From contig NZ_JAJISP010000009.1 of NCBI RefSeq assembly GCF_022132145.1, positions 1 through 64,000 of the forward strand: 64,000 bases of DNA, written 5' to 3'. Below are positions 17,260 to 26,067 of the stretch, one piece after another. Below the pieces are notes generated by a model, which searched no databases, was not told where the DNA came from, and saw only the letters and a list, made by a program, of their open reading frames with translations. Each line of letters begins with the position of its first letter. The stretch's first letter is position 1. The position numbers and the translations under genes were made by a program. This DNA comes from Pseudomonas sp. MMS21 TM103 (GTDB taxonomy: Bacteria; Pseudomonadota; Gammaproteobacteria; Pseudomonadales; Pseudomonadaceae).

Positions 17260-18291
17260 CTAGATTCGCTGCCACAGCCTGAACATCGGCTCGGCCAGGA
17301 ACATCACCAGAAACAGGCGCAGCACCTGCAGTGCGGTGACCAGTGCCACCGACAGGTGCAGGGCTTCGGCGGTCAGGCACAGTTCGGTGATGCCGCCCGG
17401 CATCATGCCGAGCATCAGCGAGGTCTGGTCTTGACCGGCCAGCCAGCCGAGGCCTTTGGCCAGCAACGCGGCACTGGCCATGGCGAGCAGGCTGAACAGC
17501 AGAATGCGCGCGAGAAAGCCCGGTGCGCTGCGAAAGAAGGCACGGTCGAAGTGGCAGCCCAGGGCGCAGCCGATCAGCCATTGACCGGCCTGGCCGAGCC
17601 CGCTCGGCAAGCCGATGTGCAGGTCGAAGCTGACGCTGGCGACGGCGCACACCGTCAGCGGCCCGAGCATCCAGGGGTTGGGTTGTTTGAGTCTTTTCCA
17701 CAGCAGGGCCAGCAGCGCGCCGGCGGGTAGCAGTGCGGCCAGCCAAGGCCAGCTAACTGTCGCCGGCGCCGGTGGTTCGATGGGCGGCAGGCTCCAGGTG
17801 AAGATGGCCGGAACCAGCAGCACCACCAGCAACAGGCGCAGGCTGTGCGCCGCCGCAACGCGGGCGACCTGGGCGTCATGGCGTTGCGCCAGGTTGACCA
17901 TTTCGCTGGCCCCCCCCGGCATGCTGGAAAAGAAGGCGGTGGCGGGGTCGACCCCGGCACGGCGCAACAGCGCGATGCCGATCAGGCTGAGCAGCAGGGT
18001 CACCAGGGCGCCAACCAGGACTACGCCGAAATGACCGAGCAACTCGCCCATCACCTCGCCGGTGAAGTGCAGGCCGATGCCGCTGGCGACCAGCCATTGT
18101 CCGGTTTGTCGGCCGCCGGGCAGTTCCATGACCAGCCAGCCGCTGCAGCGTGCCGCGATGACCGCCAGCAATGAGCCGATGATCCACGGCAAAGGCCAGC
18201 CGATCAGGCTGGCCAGGTAGCCGCCGATCAGGCCGATCAACGGGGTGGCCCAGTAGCGACGCCACTGGGCCAGGGCGGCGAGATTAAGCAT
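17260..18291 (-). CDS. AbrB-family (ammonia monooxygenase-like) membrane protein
   Basis: Polytopic inner-membrane protein of 343 residues with the internal duplication typical of the AbrB membrane family: two halves each ending in a PGG motif (SMPGGASEMVNLA near 125 and GMMPGGITELCLTAEAL near 290). Despite the family name it is not the AbrB DNA-binding regulator. Its start overlaps the end of tctA by 8 bases, so it is probably co-translated with the tricarboxylate transporter. Its role is unknown; regulatory or auxiliary transport functions are both possible. Confidence 0.85.
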   Translation of the reverse strand: MLNLAALAQWRRYWATPLIGLIGGYLASLIGWPLPWIIGSLLAVIAARCSGWLVMELPGGRQTGQWLVASGIGLHFTGEVMGELLGHFGVVLVGALVTLLLSLIGIALLRRAGVDPATAFFSSMPGGASEMVNLAQRHDAQVARVAAAHSLRLLLVVLLVPAIFTWSLPPIEPPAPATVSWPWLAALLPAGALLALLWKRLKQPNPWMLGPLTVCAVASVSFDLHIGLPSGLGQAGQWLIGCALGCHFDRAFFRSAPGFLARILLFSLLAMASAALLAKGLGWLAGQDQTSLMLGMMPGGITELCLTAEALHLSVALVTALQVLRLFLVMFLAEPMFRLWQRI

Positions 18292-19792
18292 TGGCTAGCT
18301 GAGAGACGCGCCGTGCACGCCACCAGCGCAGGGCGGGCATGCCCAGCATCAGTGCGGTGAGAGCCCACAGGCACAGGCTGATCGGACTGCTCCAGAGGAT
18401 GTTGAGGTCACCGGCCGAGATCGACAGGGCGCGGCGCAGGTTGTCTTCCATCAGCTCGCCGAGGACGAAGCCGAGAATCAGCGACGACAGCGGGAAGTCC
18501 AGTTTGCGCAAAATGTAGCCGAACACGCCGAGGCCTATCATCAGCACCAGGTCGAAGGTGGTGCTGTGCACCGCATAGACCCCGACCATGCTGATCGCGG
18601 TGATCGCCGGCACCAGCACCCAGTTGGGGACGCTGAGCATGCGGGCGAACAGGCCGACCAGGGGGATGTTCATCACCAGCAGGAGCACGTTGCAGATGAA
18701 CAGCGAGGCGATCAGGCCCCACACCACATCCGGTTGCTGCTCGAACAACAGCGGGCCTGGCGTGATGTTGTACAGGGTCAGGGCGCCGATCATCACCGCG
18801 GTGGTGCCCGAACCCGGGACGCCGAGGGTCAGCATGGGGATCAGCGAACCGCAGGCCGAGGCGTTGTTGGCCGCTTCCGGGGCGGCCAGGCCACGCAGGT
18901 CGCCTTCGCCGAAGGTGCCGCTGGCGCCGGCCATGCGTTTCTCGCTCATGTAGGTCATGGCGCTGGCGATAGTAGCGCCGGCGCCCGGCAGCACGCCGAT
19001 GACAAAGCCGGCAACCGAGCTGCGCACCATGGTCCAGAAGGTGAAGCAGAACTCCTTGAAGTTGAACAATAGGCGACCGCTGGTCTTCACCGCTTTCTGC
19101 CCGCTGTGGGTCTTCTCCAGCATCAACAGCACTTCGCTGACGCTGAAGAAGCCGATCACCACGATGACGAACTGGATGCCATCGGACAGGCTGACGCTGC
19201 CGAAGGTGAAGCGGTACACCCCGGTGGTCGAATCCACGCCGACGGTGGCCAGGGCCAGGCCGATCAGTGCCGCCATCAGGGTTTTCACCGGTTTGTCGCC
19301 GACCATGCCGCCGAGGCAGGCGATGGCGAAGATCATCAGCACGAAATATTCAGCCGGGCCAAAGGCCACCGCCCATTTCGCCAGCAGCGGGGCGAACAGC
19401 ACCACGCCACAGGTGGCGATGATGCTGCCGACGAAGGAACTGACCGCTGACAGCGACAGGGCGATCCCGGCCTTGCCCTGGCGCGCCAGCGGGTAGCCGT
19501 CGAGGGTGGTCATCACCGCTGCCGCATCACCTGGCACGTTGAGCAGGATGGCCGAGATACGTCCGCCGTATTCGCAGCCGAGGTACACGGCAGCCAGCAG
19601 GATCAGGGCGGTTTCCGGCGGCAGGCCGAGGGCGAAGGCCAGCGGCAGCAGCAGCGCCACACCGTTGATCGGGCCCAGGCCCGGCAGCAGGCCGACGATG
19701 GTGCCGACGAAGGCGCCGAACAGCGCCACCATCAGGTTTTCCGGCCGGCTGGCGACCTCGAAGCCTTGCATCAAGAAATTCAGCGTTTCCAT
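18284..19792 (-). CDS. tctA: Tripartite tricarboxylate transporter, large membrane subunit
   Basis: Large (502-residue) integral membrane component of a TTT transporter driving citrate/tricarboxylate uptake with the binding protein TctC. Characteristic segments include GLLPGLGPINGVALLLPLAF near 33-52, the Gly/Ala-rich GDAAAVMTTLDGYPLARQGK and the second-half repeat GVLPGAGATIASAMTYMSEKR. About 11-12 hydrophobic segments are apparent. It starts 3 bases after tctB and overlaps the AbrB-like gene at its end. Confidence 0.95.
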   Translation of the reverse strand: METLNFLMQGFEVASRPENLMVALFGAFVGTIVGLLPGLGPINGVALLLPLAFALGLPPETALILLAAVYLGCEYGGRISAILLNVPGDAAAVMTTLDGYPLARQGKAGIALSLSAVSSFVGSIIATCGVVLFAPLLAKWAVAFGPAEYFVLMIFAIACLGGMVGDKPVKTLMAALIGLALATVGVDSTTGVYRFTFGSVSLSDGIQFVIVVIGFFSVSEVLLMLEKTHSGQKAVKTSGRLLFNFKEFCFTFWTMVRSSVAGFVIGVLPGAGATIASAMTYMSEKRMAGASGTFGEGDLRGLAAPEAANNASACGSLIPMLTLGVPGSGTTAVMIGALTLYNITPGPLLFEQQPDVVWGLIASLFICNVLLLVMNIPLVGLFARMLSVPNWVLVPAITAISMVGVYAVHSTTFDLVLMIGLGVFGYILRKLDFPLSSLILGFVLGELMEDNLRRALSISAGDLNILWSSPISLCLWALTALMLGMPALRWWRARRVSQLANA

Positions 19793-19795
19793 TTT

Positions 19796-20239
19796 TCAGT
19801 TCTCCACAAGGGCTTCGAACAGGCCCAGCGGCAGCGGCACGTCCAGCAGGTAATCGAATAAACCGTAGAGCAGTGCGCCCATCAGCACGCCGCTGATGAG
19901 GCATGGCAGCAGGCGACCAGTGAACAGCAGGCCGAGGACGAAGGTGCACAGGGCGGTGCTAATGACGAATCCCAGGGGTTCGAACAGCAGGGCGTATGCC
20001 AGCAGGGTGAGCATGCACAACAGCGAACGCAAAGCGCTGGAAGTGTCCAGCTTCTGCTCGAGTAAACCGGGCTTGACCAGCAGCCACAGTGAACCGGCGG
20101 CCATCAAGGCCAGCAGCAGCAGCGGGTAGGCGCGTGGACCGACAGGGTCGTAGGCAAAGGGCGCCTGGAAACCCCAGGCAATAACGGCGAGCCCGGCGCA
20201 GAAAAGCAGCCAGATCGCAGCGAACAGGCGGACGTACAT
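19796..20239 (-). CDS. tctB: Tripartite tricarboxylate transporter, small membrane subunit
   Basis: The 147-residue protein has four hydrophobic segments (the first MYVRLFAAIWLLFCAGLAVI) and is the poorly conserved small subunit of TTT transporters. Start chosen at ATG 20239 because the N terminus then begins directly with the first transmembrane helix; 24 more codons are open upstream. It lies between tctC (about 100 bases away) and tctA (3 bases away). Confidence 0.88.
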   Translation of the reverse strand: MYVRLFAAIWLLFCAGLAVIAWGFQAPFAYDPVGPRAYPLLLLALMAAGSLWLLVKPGLLEQKLDTSSALRSLLCMLTLLAYALLFEPLGFVISTALCTFVLGLLFTGRLLPCLISGVLMGALLYGLFDYLLDVPLPLGLFEALVEN

Positions 20240-20340
20240 GGCGGTAGTCTCATGAAAAGGTACAAATGTGATCGCTTCAGCGCGGTTGCGGGCGCCGGTC
20301 AGAGCAGCCACAGGGCTGTCTGACCGGGCGCGCCGACGAG

Positions 20341-21321
20341 TTACTCGCGCATCAGGCCGAAGGCATCGGCCAGCACCTTGTAGTCTTCGACCTGCTTGAA
20401 GACCAAGGCTTGCAGTTCGTCGCCAGTCACCGACAGCGGCAGCAGGTCGCGTTGTTCACGCAGCTTGGCGAAGTCTTCGCTGGCGAGCAGGGTGTCGAAC
20501 TGCTGTTTCCACCAGTTGTACTGCTCGTCGCTGACCTCTGGGCCGACATAGAAGCCGCGGATCACCGGCCAGCTGATGTCGTAACCCTGTTCCTTGGCCG
20601 TGGGGATGTCGGCGAGCTTGCCCGGCAGGCGCTCGTCGGCGAGTACCGCGAGGATGCGCACCTTCTTCGCTTCCAGTTGCGGGGTCACTTCGCCCAGACC
20701 GCTGCTGGTCACCTGCACGTGGCCGCCGAGCATGGCGGTGAGGGTTTCGCCGCCGCCTTCGAAGGCCACATAGCGCAGGTTCTTCGGATCGATGCCGGCC
20801 AGGCGGGCGATCAGCGCGGTCTGCATCCAGTCCTGGCCGCCGATGGTGGCGCCTGCGCCAAAGACGATGCTGGACGGGTCTTTCTTCAGCGCTTCGACCA
20901 GGTCGTTGAGCGTCTGGTAGGGCGAGTCGGCGCGCACGGTGATGGCGCCGTAGTCGGTGCCCACCGCCGCCAGCCAGCGCACGCCGGTCTCGTCGTAACG
21001 ACCGAACTTGCCCTGGGCCAGGTTGAGCAAGGAACCGCTGGAGAAGGCGACGATGGTGCCTGGATCATCGGCACGCTGGGCGATCACCGCGTTGTACGCC
21101 ACCGCGCCGACTCCGCCGGGCATGTAGGTGACGCGCATCGGTGCTTTCAGCAGGCCGCTGTCCTTCAAGCCGCTCTGCGCCAGCTTGCAGGTCAGGTCGA
21201 AGCCGCCGCCGGGCTTGGCTGGGGCGATGCACTCGGGGCGCTTGGGTTCTGCGGCCAGCAGTTGGCCGGCGAAAGCCATACAGGCGGTGGCCAGGGCGAG
21301 GCGGGTGAGGGTAGTTTTCAT
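20341..21321 (-). CDS. tctC: Tripartite tricarboxylate transporter, periplasmic binding protein
   Basis: Bug/TctC-family solute receptor of 326 residues with a cleavable signal peptide (TRLALATACMAFAGQLLAAEP) and mature N terminus KRPECIAPAKPGGGFD, the fold's first ligand loop. YMPGGVGAVAYNAV and FGAGATIGGQDWMQ are further family motifs. The Cys in PECIAP is usual for this subgroup. It presents citrate or related acids to TctAB. Confidence 0.94.
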   Translation of the reverse strand: MKTTLTRLALATACMAFAGQLLAAEPKRPECIAPAKPGGGFDLTCKLAQSGLKDSGLLKAPMRVTYMPGGVGAVAYNAVIAQRADDPGTIVAFSSGSLLNLAQGKFGRYDETGVRWLAAVGTDYGAITVRADSPYQTLNDLVEALKKDPSSIVFGAGATIGGQDWMQTALIARLAGIDPKNLRYVAFEGGGETLTAMLGGHVQVTSSGLGEVTPQLEAKKVRILAVLADERLPGKLADIPTAKEQGYDISWPVIRGFYVGPEVSDEQYNWWKQQFDTLLASEDFAKLREQRDLLPLSVTGDELQALVFKQVEDYKVLADAFGLMRE

Positions 21322-21350
21322 TATTGAATCCTCTGGATTATTATTTTGGA

Positions 21351-22610
21351 TCAGAAAATCGGCAGGGTGTAGCCGATAACTACACGGTATTCGTCCGAGT
21401 CGCGGGCGAAATCGGAGCGGAAATTGGCGTTACGCAGGCGCACGAAGAGATTCTTCACCGGGCCGCTTTGCACTACGTACTTGACCTCGAGGTTGGTTTC
21501 CTTTTCGTCGCCGCGCTCGTTGCTGCCGATGATTCGCGCGTCACTGCCTTTGATATAGCGAGCGTAGGCCGACAGGCCGGGCACGCCCAGGGCGGCAAAG
21601 TCATAGTCATAGCGTACTGACCAGGATTTTTCCTCAGGGTTGGCGTAGTCGTTGGCGGAGTCGTTGACCAGGTAGGGGTCGCTGCCGGCGATATAGGCAT
21701 AGCCGGTGTCGCCGCTCATGTCCTGATAGCCCAAGCTCAGCTTGTGGCCGCTGTGGGCGTAGCTGAACACACCGTTCAGTGCGCGGTTGTCCACTTCGCC
21801 GGCCTTGGCTGCGCCACTCTCGTCGCTGAGCATAAGACGCAGGTCGGCAGCCATGGTGCCGCCGCCCATTGGGTAGCTGGCCAGCACATTGAAGAAGTTC
21901 TGCCGGTAGACATCCTCAAGTTCGCCATGGAAGTAGCGGCCTTTGAGGTTCTGGTTGAATTGGTAGTCGAAACCCAGCAGGTCGAGGTGGTCGGCGGTCA
22001 CTCCGGCGTAGCGTCCATTCTTGCTTTCGAGCTGCAGTTCCTCGGCGTCGGTCGAGGCGCGGTCGATGGCCTTGTCCAGGCGCCCGCCAGTGAAGGTCAG
22101 GCCCTTGACCTCGGAGGAAGTCAGCAGGCCACCCTCGAATACCTGCGGCAGCAGGCGGCTGTCGTTGGCCACTACCACCGGCAGGACGGGGCTGTGCGAA
22201 CCATAGCGCAGCTCGGTGGCAGAGACCTTGACCTTGGCGGTCAGGCCCAGACGACCAAACTCATCCGGTGCCTTGCCATCGTCATGCTTCGGCAGTAGGC
22301 CGGTTTTGGTGCGGTCGGCGCTGGAGTCCAGTTTGATGCCGAGCAGGCCCTGGGCGTCGAGGCCTAGGCCGACTGGGCCTTCGGTGTAACCGGACTGTAC
22401 GTTGAGCCAGAAGCTCTGGCCCCACTCCTCGCGCTTGTCCTGGCCGGTACCTTCGCGATAGTCACGGTTCAGGTAGATGTTAGTGGCCTTCAGGTTGGCA
22501 GAACTGTCAGCGATGAAGTCGGCCTTGGCAGCTGTGCTGAGCAAGGTTGCAGCTATGGCGAGGCTGAGCAGATGGACAGGCGCAATGGCCTTGCTTGATG
22601 CGATGGGCAT
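21351..22610 (-). CDS. opdH: OprD-family outer membrane porin, OpdH-like
   Basis: Substrate-specific beta-barrel porin of 419 residues: signal peptide to AKA near residue 30, then DFIADSSANLKATNIYLNRDYREG, the start of OprD proteins, and a terminal strand ending in IGYTLPIF with C-terminal Phe. It heads the tctC-tctB-tctA transcript, matching the opdH-tct arrangement in P. aeruginosa, where OpdH takes up tricarboxylates. ATG 22610 has TGGAG ten bases upstream; the longer open frame has no ribosome site. Confidence 0.92.
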   Translation of the reverse strand: MPIASSKAIAPVHLLSLAIAATLLSTAAKADFIADSSANLKATNIYLNRDYREGTGQDKREEWGQSFWLNVQSGYTEGPVGLGLDAQGLLGIKLDSSADRTKTGLLPKHDDGKAPDEFGRLGLTAKVKVSATELRYGSHSPVLPVVVANDSRLLPQVFEGGLLTSSEVKGLTFTGGRLDKAIDRASTDAEELQLESKNGRYAGVTADHLDLLGFDYQFNQNLKGRYFHGELEDVYRQNFFNVLASYPMGGGTMAADLRLMLSDESGAAKAGEVDNRALNGVFSYAHSGHKLSLGYQDMSGDTGYAYIAGSDPYLVNDSANDYANPEEKSWSVRYDYDFAALGVPGLSAYARYIKGSDARIIGSNERGDEKETNLEVKYVVQSGPVKNLFVRLRNANFRSDFARDSDEYRVVIGYTLPIF

Positions 22611-22934
22611 CCTGTGGTCTCCATTGTTGTTTTTGTCACGGCTGCACACCACTGTGCGGCCGTTCAGGTAGGTGGATCGAGCCACCTGGAACTGATCCTA
22701 TGGGGTCAAGCTTTCGCCAAGCTTTCAGTGCTGAAAAAAACGCCTGGAGCGTTTTTGAACGTCGCCTGCGACGGCCCGCAGGGTAGGCGCCAGGGATGGC
22801 AGGCGACAAAATTTTGCCGCGGCGATTGTGCGCTGGCATTTAGGCCATTCACAGGACGCCTCGCGTCTGTAAACTGCGCCACGGACTGCGTGGTTGGTGG
22901 CGCTTGTTCGGCTCGATTCTGGAGGGAGGTGGCG
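22611..22934. promoter_or_regulatory. Divergent opdH/tctD regulatory region
   Basis: This 324-base gap separates divergent opdH and tctD. It contains a palindrome AGGTGG-atcgag-CCACCT at 22670-22687 and the tandem CAAGCTTTC repeats at 22707-22726, followed by an A run at 22734-22740. No gene is supportable here. Promoters for both directions are expected, but I cannot fix their -35/-10 boxes. Confidence 0.6.
22707..22726. promoter_or_regulatory. Tandem repeat, candidate TctD operator
   Basis: The nine bases CAAGCTTTC occur twice (22707-22715 and 22718-22726) with an 11-base offset. Direct repeats spaced one helical turn apart are the usual target of OmpR/PhoB-type regulators such as TctD, encoded 209 bases to the right. 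The site is about 100 bases upstream of the opdH start. Assignment is inference. Confidence 0.45.
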
Positions 22935-23606
22935 GTGCGAATTCTGCTGGTCGAAGACCATCCGCAACTGGCGGCAAGCGTGGCTCAGGCCCTGAAAAGT
23001 GGCGGCTGGACGGTGGATGTGCTGCACGACGGCGTGGCCGCTGATCTGGCGCTGGCCAGCGAGGAATACGCCCTGGCAATTCTCGATATCGGCTTGCCGC
23101 GCCTCGATGGCTTCCAGGTGCTGGCGCGTCTGCGCGCGCGCGGCAAGACCTTGCCGGTACTGATGCTGACTGCCCGCGGCGAGGTCAAGGATAGGGTGCA
23201 TGGGCTCAACCTCGGCGCCGATGACTACCTGGCCAAACCCTTCGAGCTGAGCGAGCTGGAGGCGCGGGTCAAGGCGCTGCTACGGCGCAGCGTTCTGGGC
23301 GGTGAGCAGCAGCAGCGCTGCGGTGATCTGGTCTACGACCTGGCGACCCGGCGCTTCAGCGCACGGGGCGAAAGCCTCAGCCTGACCTCCCGCGAGCAGG
23401 CGGTGCTGGAGGCCATGATCGCCCGGCCGGGGCGGGTGATGAGCAAGGAACAACTTGCGGCCCAGGTGTTTGGCCTGGACGAGGAGGCCAGCGCCGACTC
23501 CATCGAGATCTACGTCCACCGCCTGCGCAAGAAGCTCGAGGGCAGTGGCGTGCGCATTGTCACCTTCCGTGGCCTGGGTTATCTGTTGGAGGCAGTCGGT
23601 GACTGA
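22935..23606 (+). CDS. tctD: OmpR-family response regulator TctD
   Basis: Two-component response regulator of 223 residues. Receiver domain 1-115 has acidic pocket VED, phosphoacceptor Asp51 (AILDIGLP), Thr of LMLTA and AKPF lysine; the C-terminal winged helix has LTSREQAVLEAMIARPGRV and FRGLGYLL. Start is GTG 22935 with GGAGGGAGG five bases upstream; longer open frame upstream is non-coding in character. Coupled to tctE and divergent from opdH-tctCBA, which it likely activates in response to tricarboxylates. Confidence 0.93.
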   Translation: MRILLVEDHPQLAASVAQALKSGGWTVDVLHDGVAADLALASEEYALAILDIGLPRLDGFQVLARLRARGKTLPVLMLTARGEVKDRVHGLNLGADDYLAKPFELSELEARVKALLRRSVLGGEQQQRCGDLVYDLATRRFSARGESLSLTSREQAVLEAMIARPGRVMSKEQLAAQVFGLDEEASADSIEIYVHRLRKKLEGSGVRIVTFRGLGYLLEAVGD

Positions 23607-25014
23607 GGGCTGGAGGCGCGGGGTGACTGCAGTCGGTAGCCTGCGCGGGCGGCTGCTGCGGCGTCTGGCGCTGTTGCTGGCGCTGATTCTGCTGGTCAGC
23701 AGTATGAGCGCCTACTGGAGTGCCCGACACGCCGCCGACACCGCCTATGACCGCACCTTGCTGGCGTCGGCGCGGGCAATTGCCCAGGGCCTGTACGCAG
23801 ACGATGGCAGGCTCAAGGCCAATGTGCCCTATGTTGCCCTGGATACCTTCGCCTACGACAGCGCCGGGCGCATCTACTATCAGGTGCTGGACCTGCGCGG
23901 GCAGCTGGTCTCCGGTTACGAAGACCTGCCGGCTGCGCCTCCCGGCACACCGCGCACCGACGATTACCCGGCACTGGCGCGTTTCTACGATGGCACCTAT
24001 CGCAACCAGGGCGTACGCATGGTCAGCCTGCTGCAACCGGTCAGCGAACCCCTGCTCAATGGCATCGCCGAGATCCGGGTGGCCGAGACCCTGGGGGCGC
24101 GCGAACGCATGGTCCGTGAGCTGCTGGTCGGCACGCTGTGGCGCATGGGCTTGTTGGTGTTCAGCGCATTGCTGCTGGTGTGGTTGGCGGTGAGTGCCGC
24201 GCTGCGCCCCTTGGAGGTGTTGCGGCGAACCGTGGTCGCGCGCGCCAGCGACGATCTGCGGCCGCTGCCGGATGCCGGGCTGCCGCGCGAGTTGCGCCCA
24301 CTGGTGAATGCCTTGAACCAGTTCAACGACCGTCTGCGCGACCTGTTCGAGCGCCAGTCGCAATTTATCGCCGATGCTGCCCACGAACTGCGCACGCCCT
24401 TGGCGGCGCTCAAGGCGCGGGTCGAGCTGGGGCTGCGCGCGCAGGAGCCGGCAGCCTGGCGCAGTACCCTGGAAGAGGCTGCGCAGAACACCGATCGTCT
24501 GACGCAGCTGGCCAACCAGCTGCTCTCGCTGGCCCGCATCGAAAGCGGGGCGCGGGCGATTGCCGAAGGCGGCGCGCAACGCCTGGATCTCAGCCAGTTG
24601 GTCCGTGAGCTGGGGCTGGCCTTGGCGCCCCTGGCCCATGCGCGAGGTATCGCCCTGGCGCTGGAGGCCGAGCAGCCGGTGTGGCTGCGCGGCGAGCCGA
24701 CCCTGCTCAACGAGCTGTTGTGCAACCTGGTGGATAACGCCCTGGCGCATACCCCGGCCGGTGGCAACGTGATCCTGCGGGTGCTGGCGCCCGGCATCCT
24801 GGAGGTTCAGGACGATGGTCCGGGGATCCCCGCCGAGGAGCATGAGAAGGTTTTCGAGCGTTTCTATCGGCGCGGCGTGCAGGGCACGGGCGCGGGCCTG
24901 GGCCTGGCCATCGTCGGTGAGATCTGTCGCGCGCATCAGGCGCGCATCAGTCTGCACCAGGCTCAGCCGCAGGGGTTGCTGGTGCGAGTCGAGTTTGCCG
25001 TCGAGGCTGGCTGA
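23599..25014 (+). CDS. tctE: Sensor histidine kinase TctE
   Basis: Membrane sensor kinase of about 471 residues partnering TctD. An N-terminal transmembrane helix (LLRRLALLLALILLVSSM), a periplasmic sensor region, a second helix (WRMGLLVFSALLLVWLAV), a HAMP-like linker, phosphoacceptor motif AHELRTPLAAL (His262), N box NELLCNLVDNAL, and G boxes DDGPGIP and GAGLGLAI are visible. GTG 23599 overlaps tctD by 8 bases and has GGAGGC upstream; GTG 23623 with its own GGAGGCG is an equally good alternative, shortening the protein by 8 residues. Confidence 0.92.
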   Translation: MTEGWRRGVTAVGSLRGRLLRRLALLLALILLVSSMSAYWSARHAADTAYDRTLLASARAIAQGLYADDGRLKANVPYVALDTFAYDSAGRIYYQVLDLRGQLVSGYEDLPAAPPGTPRTDDYPALARFYDGTYRNQGVRMVSLLQPVSEPLLNGIAEIRVAETLGARERMVRELLVGTLWRMGLLVFSALLLVWLAVSAALRPLEVLRRTVVARASDDLRPLPDAGLPRELRPLVNALNQFNDRLRDLFERQSQFIADAAHELRTPLAALKARVELGLRAQEPAAWRSTLEEAAQNTDRLTQLANQLLSLARIESGARAIAEGGAQRLDLSQLVRELGLALAPLAHARGIALALEAEQPVWLRGEPTLLNELLCNLVDNALAHTPAGGNVILRVLAPGILEVQDDGPGIPAEEHEKVFERFYRRGVQGTGAGLGLAIVGEICRAHQARISLHQAQPQGLLVRVEFAVEAG

Positions 25015-25055
25015 GAGCCTGTGAAGGCACCGTGCATCACAGCCCAAAAAATCGA

Positions 25056-25095
25056 CCTGTAGGATGGGCTTCGCGGAGTCAGCCCAACCTGCAGG
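25056..25095. repeat. REP-like hairpin after tctE
   Basis: CCTGTAGG-ATGGGCT, ten-base loop, AGCCCA-ACCTGCAGG forms an imperfect 15-bp stem. This TAGGATGGGCT type of element is common between pseudomonad genes. It lies in the convergent gap between tctE and the HDOD gene and could act as a bidirectional end signal. Confidence 0.65.
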
Positions 25096-25191
25096 ATTTA
25101 CTATTTTCGGGCAGCCTCTGGAAGAGGTCTCGGCGATTGGCGAAGCGCTGCGCGCCCAGACGGCCCGCAGGCCGCCATATGCGCCTGCGCT

Positions 25192-26028
25192 TTACTGCAG
25201 CATGCCCATGGCCGCTTCCATGGCCGCGGAGAGATCTTCGTCGTCATTCAGGTTCTGGTTCGGATCCAGGCCGAGCTTGCTGAATGCCGGGATCTGGCTC
25301 CAGTCCAGCTGGGTGTAGGGGTGTTGGCTGCCCAGGTAGCTCTGCAGGATGGCGACCTGGACGATGTCGACGTAGTCGACCTTGGCGCTGTCGCGGGTGA
25401 AGTCCAGGTGTTGGCTGGGCACCATGGCGATCAGCTCAGGGAAGTCCCAGGTGCGCAGAATCTTGTCGCCGATCAGTGGGTGAATTTGTTCAATCACATG
25501 GTTGAGGCTGATCGAATCCGACAGCAGTTCATTATTGTCTTCGGCGTACGTGAGGATCGGCAGTACGCCGATCTGATGCACCAGCCCGGCCAGGGTTGCC
25601 TGGTCCGGCATCAAGCGGGTGTAGTGCTTGCACAGAACGTGGCAGATCCCGGCGATTTCCGTGCTCTTGTTCCAGACTTCACGCATTTTGCGGTCGACCA
25701 CGTCCGAGGTGGCCTGGAACATCTGCTCCATCGCCAGGCCGGTGGCCAGGTTGCAGGTGTAGTTGATGCCCAGGCGGCTGATGGCCATCTGCAGGTCGGT
25801 GATTGGCTTGTTGGTGCGCAGCAATGGGCTGTTCACCACCTTGATGATGCGGGCAGTCAGGGCCGCATCGTTACCGATTACCTTGCTGATCTGTGGAATG
25901 CCGATGTCCGGGTCTTCTGCCGCTTCGCGGACTTTCAGTGCGACTTCCGGCAGCGTTGGCAGCACCAGATCATCGTTGTCGATGGCCTTGATCAGTTCCT
26001 GTTGGACTTTCTCGGCAAGCTTGCTCAT
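25192..26028 (-). CDS. HDOD-domain signalling protein
   Basis: A 278-residue protein whose main part (about 20-220) is an HDOD domain: LPTLPEVALKVREAAEDPDIGIPQISKVIGNDAALTARIIKVVNS-type opening, then SRLGINYTCNLATGLAMEQMF and LVHQIGVLPIL. HDOD proteins resemble HD phosphodiesterases but lack a complete metal site; in related bacteria they act in signalling and c-di-GMP networks. The C terminus is acidic (NDDEDLSAAMEAA). No partner gene identifies its pathway. Confidence 0.88.
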   Translation of the reverse strand: MSKLAEKVQQELIKAIDNDDLVLPTLPEVALKVREAAEDPDIGIPQISKVIGNDAALTARIIKVVNSPLLRTNKPITDLQMAISRLGINYTCNLATGLAMEQMFQATSDVVDRKMREVWNKSTEIAGICHVLCKHYTRLMPDQATLAGLVHQIGVLPILTYAEDNNELLSDSISLNHVIEQIHPLIGDKILRTWDFPELIAMVPSQHLDFTRDSAKVDYVDIVQVAILQSYLGSQHPYTQLDWSQIPAFSKLGLDPNQNLNDDEDLSAAMEAAMGMLQ

Positions 26029-26067
26029 AGGGCAGATCTCTTCTAATCGGCTGCAGGTGCAGTGTGG

